Assembly: GCF_001540865.1 (NCBI RefSeq)
Contig: NC_033640.1
Span: 7,255,543-7,319,542 of the forward strand
DNA length: 64,000 bases
Source of the DNA: Ananas comosus
Taxonomy: Eukaryota; Streptophyta; Magnoliopsida; Poales; Bromeliaceae
Direction: 5' to 3'
A program made the position numbers and the translations under genes. This document shows, piece by piece, positions 59,331 through 64,000 of this stretch; the first letter of the stretch is position 1; each line of letters begins with the position of its first letter. Under the pieces are notes generated by a model, which was not told the origin of the DNA, did no database searches, and saw nothing but the letters and a program-made list of their open reading frames with translations.

Positions 59331-59845
59331 ACAAAGAGTTATTCTGACAAGCATCGGGGCGATTTGAAGTCCATGTAGGGGATCACGTCTTTTGAAAGGT
59401 CTCCCTGAAAGAGAAGTAAAGCGAATTGGGATGAGAGGGAAGCTATACCCTCGCTACATTGGATCTTTTGCGGTATTGGAGCGAATTGGCCCCGTCGCCT
59501 ATCGGATTGTATTACCCTTTAGCTTGGCCGGAGTCCATGATATATTTTATATTTCTAGATCTACTCTGCAAATATATGCCCGTTTTAACACATGTTATTA
59601 GTTATCCACCACAAAAGTTATGGGAGGACTTTGAGCTACGACGAGTATCCGATTGGCAACCTCACCCTGCCAAAAAAGGTACTGTGGAACAACTCTATTC
59701 CTTATGTCAAAGTGCTGTGGAGCAAGAGCAGCAGGAGGCTACTCGGGAGCTCGGAGTTCGATAGGACGCTACTCGGGAGCTCGGAGTTCGATAGGACATA
59801 CCTCTATTACCTAAACCCTTCTTTCGAGACCTCTTTCTAGCGACC
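59331..59845 (+). pseudogene. Ty3/gypsy integrase C-terminal remnant
   Basis: Contains KSYSDKHRGDL, RGKLYPRYIG, ERIGPVAYRI and LAGVHDIFYIS in successive frames, the end of gypsy pol. Frameshifts occur near 59373 and 59562, and stops occur throughout. A 30-bp unit is tandemly duplicated at 59738-59797. There is no other pol domain nearby and no clear LTR, so it is an isolated fragment 300 bp after the FPP gene. Confidence 0.85.
59738..59797. repeat. Perfect 30-bp tandem duplication
   Basis: The unit from gctactcgggagctcggagt to aggac occurs at 59738-59767 and 59768-59797 without mismatch; it changes nothing about frame (30 bp). Confidence 0.95.
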
Positions 59846-60049
59846 AAATTTTTTTCTGAAGCTCCATCTATCTCATTACTTATTTGCACATCAATCCTTT
59901 CTTCTGAAAATAGAGAGGATCTGACTTTATCGAGACATAGAGTATCTCATTGAAATAAAAAGATCTAACGAAAATTCTTATAAGAGGACTGCGGTAAAGA
60001 ATATAATGTTGGAAAATCGTGCTCATGCCGTGCGTGCGTGTGTTTAAAC

Positions 60050-60215
60050 GAGAGCATAACTCTCATTTTCTCCTAAAAAACTAACTTAAGAATAAAGGAA
60101 TATATATATAGTAACGACACCATTTTAGTTTTTAATGTGGGATTAAACCTCATATATGAAAACTTAAGTTAGGCTCCCAAGCAAAGCCCATTAATTATTA
60201 TTGGGATGCCCAAGA
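60050..60215 (+). repeat. LTR-like repeat shared with 63620-63775
   Basis: Both contain tctcctaaaaaactaactt-ag, cattttagttttaaatgtgg, aggctcccaa-aaagcccat in the same order. They are probably diverged LTR or leader pieces of related retrotransposons. Confidence 0.65.
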
Positions 60216-60319
60216 AGCCTAACAAGTTTTAAATCGCAAAAATCTAATAAAATCCAATATTTAATAATAAAAGAGCTTCATCATTCTCTTAGATTTTGAT
60301 ATTTATCGAACAGAGATTC

Positions 60320-60710
60320 ATAGTAATAGAACTAAATTAATCTCAATGCGACTTAATAGAGGTACATTTGACATGCACAATATGAAGGGACGTTGCTTCA
60401 AATACAACTTGTTGGTGAGAGACTTTATCATGTGGAGACTCCAACTTAAGCCATAGCCCTGCAGCGATCTTTTCATCTAGGATCTCGTGCAATACCTCAT
60501 CGGATAAATACAATTGTATTGCCATACGAGCTTTCTCATCAATCTACTCCTTCTGCTCTGACGTCAATGAATCGAACATCTTTGCTTTACTCAACGGTGC
60601 CTTCTACAATCCTTGCTGTGTTAGTATAACACGCATCTTGACTTACCATAATACAAAACTGTTGGTTTTATTAAATTTCTAGATCTCGAACTTCTTCATC
60701 ATCTTAATTC
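60320..60710 (-). pseudogene. Copia-type gag remnant
   Basis: Minus strand. It starts with MMKKFEI and later has SLTSEQKE, ARMAIQLYLSDEVLHEI and AAGLWLKLES, matching the N-terminal gag of plant Ty1/copia polyproteins. Four in-frame stops are present, two of them TAG where tryptophan is expected, plus a frameshift after LKLES at about 60440. The frame ends near 60330. No pol follows. Confidence 0.82.
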
Positions 60711-62312
60711 TTAAGAAAATAGAAAGACTATAATACTAATTTGTTAAATGCAAAACGATGAAAAATAGATCAAAAAAATAACTAATGTAGGAAATAAAAA
60801 AAAAAAATGCTGAAATTTATATGATTCTGTCGTCAACCTTCATGCAGGCAATGATGGAGCAAAAACTTTTATTAACATCCAAGCCAGAGTGTAAAGATGA
60901 TCTCTCACCAAAATAGCAGACGTGGTACTTTATCATGAACAACCCATTAATGTACACGTCCAGACAAAAATATTCCCAGAAGCAATGAAGCATGTTGCTC
61001 TGCTCACCCAAAACAACGTACGACACCCCCTCCTTGGTTGCCTTAATTAATTAGAGCATGGCCTCTTAATTAAAGCTGCGGCTTCATTAAGGTGGACATA
61101 GTATGCATTTATAACACATAGCTCCAAACTAGAGTCTAATTATAATTCTGGTTGAATTAGACTAATAGTCCAAATTAAATCTAAATTATATTTTATCTTA
61201 AATAGATTAGAATTTAACTTCAATTCAGATAACTACAAATTTAAACTAAAATGTAACAAGTTTTCAGAAAACAAGTTTTGGAGAATACGTAAGGGGTTGG
61301 GTATATGACCTAACATGTAGAATTTCTGTTCTCTTTTTATGCCATATCGTTGTAGTAGCTTTTTTTTTATGAGAATGTTAAATACTATATTGTCGACCGA
61401 CATATGAATTTAGTGGATATGATAGTGGTATTAAACATAGAAAAAAAAAAAAATCTATAGTGATAAACATAGCAATGTATAGACAAATTATGAGGACATA
61501 TTGCAGAGAACATATAAACATATGAATGAGCTCATAGGCTAATCCTAGCTAGCGTCAATTGGAATCTAATGTATAAAGTATAAACTAAAAAATAAGTATT
61601 GGCATTACTTATTAAGGATTGTGACCTTATAAGCCAAGACCATTCGGAAGAATCAATATGAAATAGTAAGATGACGCTCAGCTCTCTTCGTCTTTATTTG
61701 AAGTAGTATGATCACCTTCAATCCCAAATGCTTACCGATTGTAGAACGTACGTATGATCACCTTTGACTCTTCATAAGATGTTTAAAATAGAATTGTTAC
61801 CGAACTAATAAGTTGGTTAGAGTTAATGAAATGGCTTGAGCAAATCTTTGTGTGGACATCGACATTGTTATATCTTGCTTAGTATTTTGGTATCTTACTA
61901 TATAGGTATAGTAGTTGTACTAGAGGCGTACTAAATATGCATTTCTTTACGTATCTTATTGTAGTAGTAGTTAAATTATTTGCTATTGTCTACTCTTTTA
62001 AACCAAGTGAATATAGAATGCCATATTCGGTGATTGCACTTACTGAAAACTTATTTTAAATTCTCATTCTCTCATTGTTGTTGCTTTTATAGAACCATCT
62101 ATCACCATTGTTGACATAAATATTAGAACTTTGTATCTAAAAGTTATCCTAAAATGTATTCCCATCTTGGATTGATTGAAAACACCACCCTAAGATACAA
62201 TTAGACTTCCTCTTCTTATAAGCATTATCGTGGCGGAAGTTGATAATTTTCTTTCAACACCTAGCAAGAAAACGAAATAAAGCTAGAAGGATGAAATATA
62301 AGAGAAACAATT
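60711..62312. other. Intergenic, no gene seen
   Basis: Possibly leader/LTR debris of the Copia element at 60711-61130. No coding sequence or RNA gene is supported in the rest. Confidence 0.5.
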
Positions 62313-62470
62313 ATACCGACTGTCTCTAGCACAAGTGACAAAGAGCTTGATGGTTGGTATCCGAGATTTCAAATTCGAATCCTAGTTGATTCACATTTCT
62401 TGCTAAGTTTATTTTAAATAAAATAAACGAAGCAGATAGTATGTTAACTATCTCTCTCTCTCAAAAAAAA
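62313..62470 (+). mobile_element. Full-length SINE with 13-bp target duplication
   Basis: 158 bp starting ATACCGACTGTCTCTAGCAC, with an A-box-like TAGCACAAGTGA, a B-box-like AATTCGAATCC, and a (CT)n/A-rich tail. It is flanked by AAGAGAAACAATT (62300-62312 and 62471-62483). Confidence 0.9.
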
Positions 62471-62589
62471 AAGAGAAACAATTCTTGTATGTATTGTGGC
62501 GAATATTAGATCACGTACACTTCTATATATCTATGGATTACAAACGATATGGCCCTTTTATAGAAAGAATTCTACACTGTCACAGTTAC

Positions 62590-62760
62590 ACCATGCCATC
62601 AATAACATGCCAATCATATTTCTTCTTTTCAAACAAAAATAAAATAAAAATATTTTTTTATAATCATGATGGGACATATATCTCTAAAAGAAAATATTTG
62701 ATTGGTTTGTTACGCCACGCCACCAATATACCTGGTGCATTCTAGAATTTTTCCTTTTAT
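62590..62760. repeat. Dispersed repeat shared with 23740-23925
   Basis: See 23740-23925: shared atgatgggac, gattggtttg and gcattctagaattttt blocks. Confidence 0.7.
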
Positions 62761-63378
62761 AGAACGGAACCAAAAGTTGGTACACCTGAACATTTATTTG
62801 CACATGGCGCATGTTTGCCTTAAGAGACATAATGGGAAGACACACGAATAAATAAATAAATAAATAAATAACAAAATAAATAAGATATCTGATAATAATA
62901 AAATAAAATATTGTAAGGTATAAGCGTTGGAAAAATTCTTTCTAATCTTTCAGTAAAATTTTCTTTTAAATACTTTGAAAATGAAAAGAATATAGTTTCA
63001 GTTTTAAAAAATCGCAAACAAAAATCAAGCAGCAGATACTATAGAGAAGAAAAAATTAGGTGAGGCCTATGAGTCGAGGTGTGCTAATTAAGTACTGTCC
63101 TAGAAGCGAGATTTCCTCTCCATATGGAAGGCTCCGACAATCACTCCTACCGATACAACGACTACTGTCCACCCTATCAGATGGTGCAACATGAACCTAA
63201 TAAGTTTTCAGAGATTTAGCAAAGTATCAAAAACTCAGTGTAAAGAGAATTAAAGTTTTGTGTGAAGAAGAGAGGAAGAAGAAGTCTTAAACCCCGGTGC
63301 ACCTCTCCTCTCTTCTATATGCAGATAGAAAACAACGGTAGGGTCCAACGGCTCTTTCTTGGATAAGCCGTTTGCCCT
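62761..63378. other. Intergenic, no gene seen
   Basis: A (TAAA)n run lies at about 62845-62880. 63160-63378 may be LTR-like leader DNA. No coding sequence is supported. Confidence 0.45.
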
Positions 63379-63540
63379 TACCGAGGTGCTGAATACAGTA
63401 CCGAAATAAGATAAGATTTAGGCAAAGAGACCTTACCCAAGGTGATGAATACAGTACCGAGATAGGAAAGATTTAGGCAAAGAGACCTTACCCAAGGTGC
63501 TGAATACCAAGATAGGATAAGATTTAGGCAAAGAGACCTT
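63379..63540. repeat. 55-bp minisatellite, about three copies
   Basis: The unit containing gatttaggcaaagagacctt and ggtgctgaata occurs at 63379-63433, 63434-63488 and 63489-63540; the last copy is shortened by a few bases. Confidence 0.88.
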
Positions 63541-63619
63541 ACCAAGGTAAGATAATGATTAATTAGGCTTTAAATACAAGATCTCAAAAAATAAAATAAA
63601 AGAAAAAGGATAAATTCAA

Positions 63620-63775
63620 TGTTCTCCTAAAAAACTAACTTGAGAACGAATGAGTATATAAGATGGAGGCACAAGCATTTTAGTTTTAAATGTGGGACTA
63701 ATTCATACATACAGAAACTAAAGTACAGGCTCCCAAATAAAGCCCATAAAAGGTTGGGCTGTCTGGAAAGCCCAT
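63620..63775 (+). repeat. LTR-like repeat shared with 60050-60215
   Basis: Has the same tctcctaaaaaactaactt...atgtgggacta...ggctcccaaataaagcccat order. The window ends shortly after in similar retrotransposon-like DNA. Confidence 0.6.
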
Positions 63776-64000
63776 GGGCAGAATTAAAGTTTTTAATCAC
63801 CTAAATTATATTAATACTAACCCTAAACCCGCACTCGCAGCCTAATCCAGCCTAGCCCAGCCCATGTGGTATAAGGTTTTCCTCCAACCGTCCAAAAGCC
63901 CCTCTAATGGATATATAGGTGTTGCTCTAATATATAGGCATCGAGTTTTACTTTCGCTTCTAACGTGGGACTCAACTATATGAGAGAAAAAGGACATCCC

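Noticed and set aside
1..64000. CRISPR arrays, bacterial operons, rRNA or intact tRNA genes
   Set aside because: None seen; the tRNA-like boxes found belong to SINEs, and all repeats fit plant transposons or microsatellites.

Overview
The window is nuclear DNA of a flowering plant, probably a monocot: two intron-rich protein genes with GT-AG introns, a very GC-rich first exon beside AT-rich introns, and dense plant transposable elements (Tourist, CACTA, hAT and Mutator-like MITEs, tRNA-derived SINEs, Ty3/gypsy and Copia remnants). The species cannot be fixed from the sequence alone; a non-grass monocot is an inference.

Only two host genes are supported, both on the + strand. (1) 6378-20282: a complete nine-exon cytoplasmic poly(A)-binding protein (676 aa, four RRMs plus a C-terminal MLLE domain), with a TATA box, a telo-box and a strikingly A-rich leader. 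(2) 52724-59035: a complete five-exon filament-like plant protein (FPP/DUF869 family, 1057 aa, long coiled coil), preceded by CT-microsatellite promoter or leader DNA and a probable 5'UTR intron. I see no functional link between them; one binds mRNA tails and supports translation, the other is a structural or tethering coiled coil.

Layout: 1-5860 is a nested stack of repeats (LTR end, Mutator-like MITE split by a 2.87-kb solo LTR, two Tourist-like MITEs) lying directly upstream of the PABP promoter. 6080-20282 is the PABP gene, whose introns 1, 5 and 8 carry hAT, Mutator-like and foldback elements. 20283-28387 is intergenic with a SINE, a Mutator-like foldback element full of palindromes, a hAT element with a GC-rich minisatellite core and a CACTA element. 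28388-34990 holds a broken Ty3/gypsy element. 35200-39400 is a cluster of related MITEs embedded in microsatellites. 39434-44140 has a Tourist and a CACTA element. 44150-49931 is a large direct duplication containing an N that looks like an assembly artefact or two haplotypes placed in tandem. 50650-59220 is the FPP gene. 59331-64000 is retrotransposon debris (gypsy integrase end, Copia gag pseudogene, LTR-like pieces, a SINE).

The most unusual signal is a MITE family whose two termini each fold into a short stem-loop. The stem sequences differ completely between copies but stay self-complementary, while the interior is conserved. Eleven or more copies are present, and several have 9-bp target duplications.
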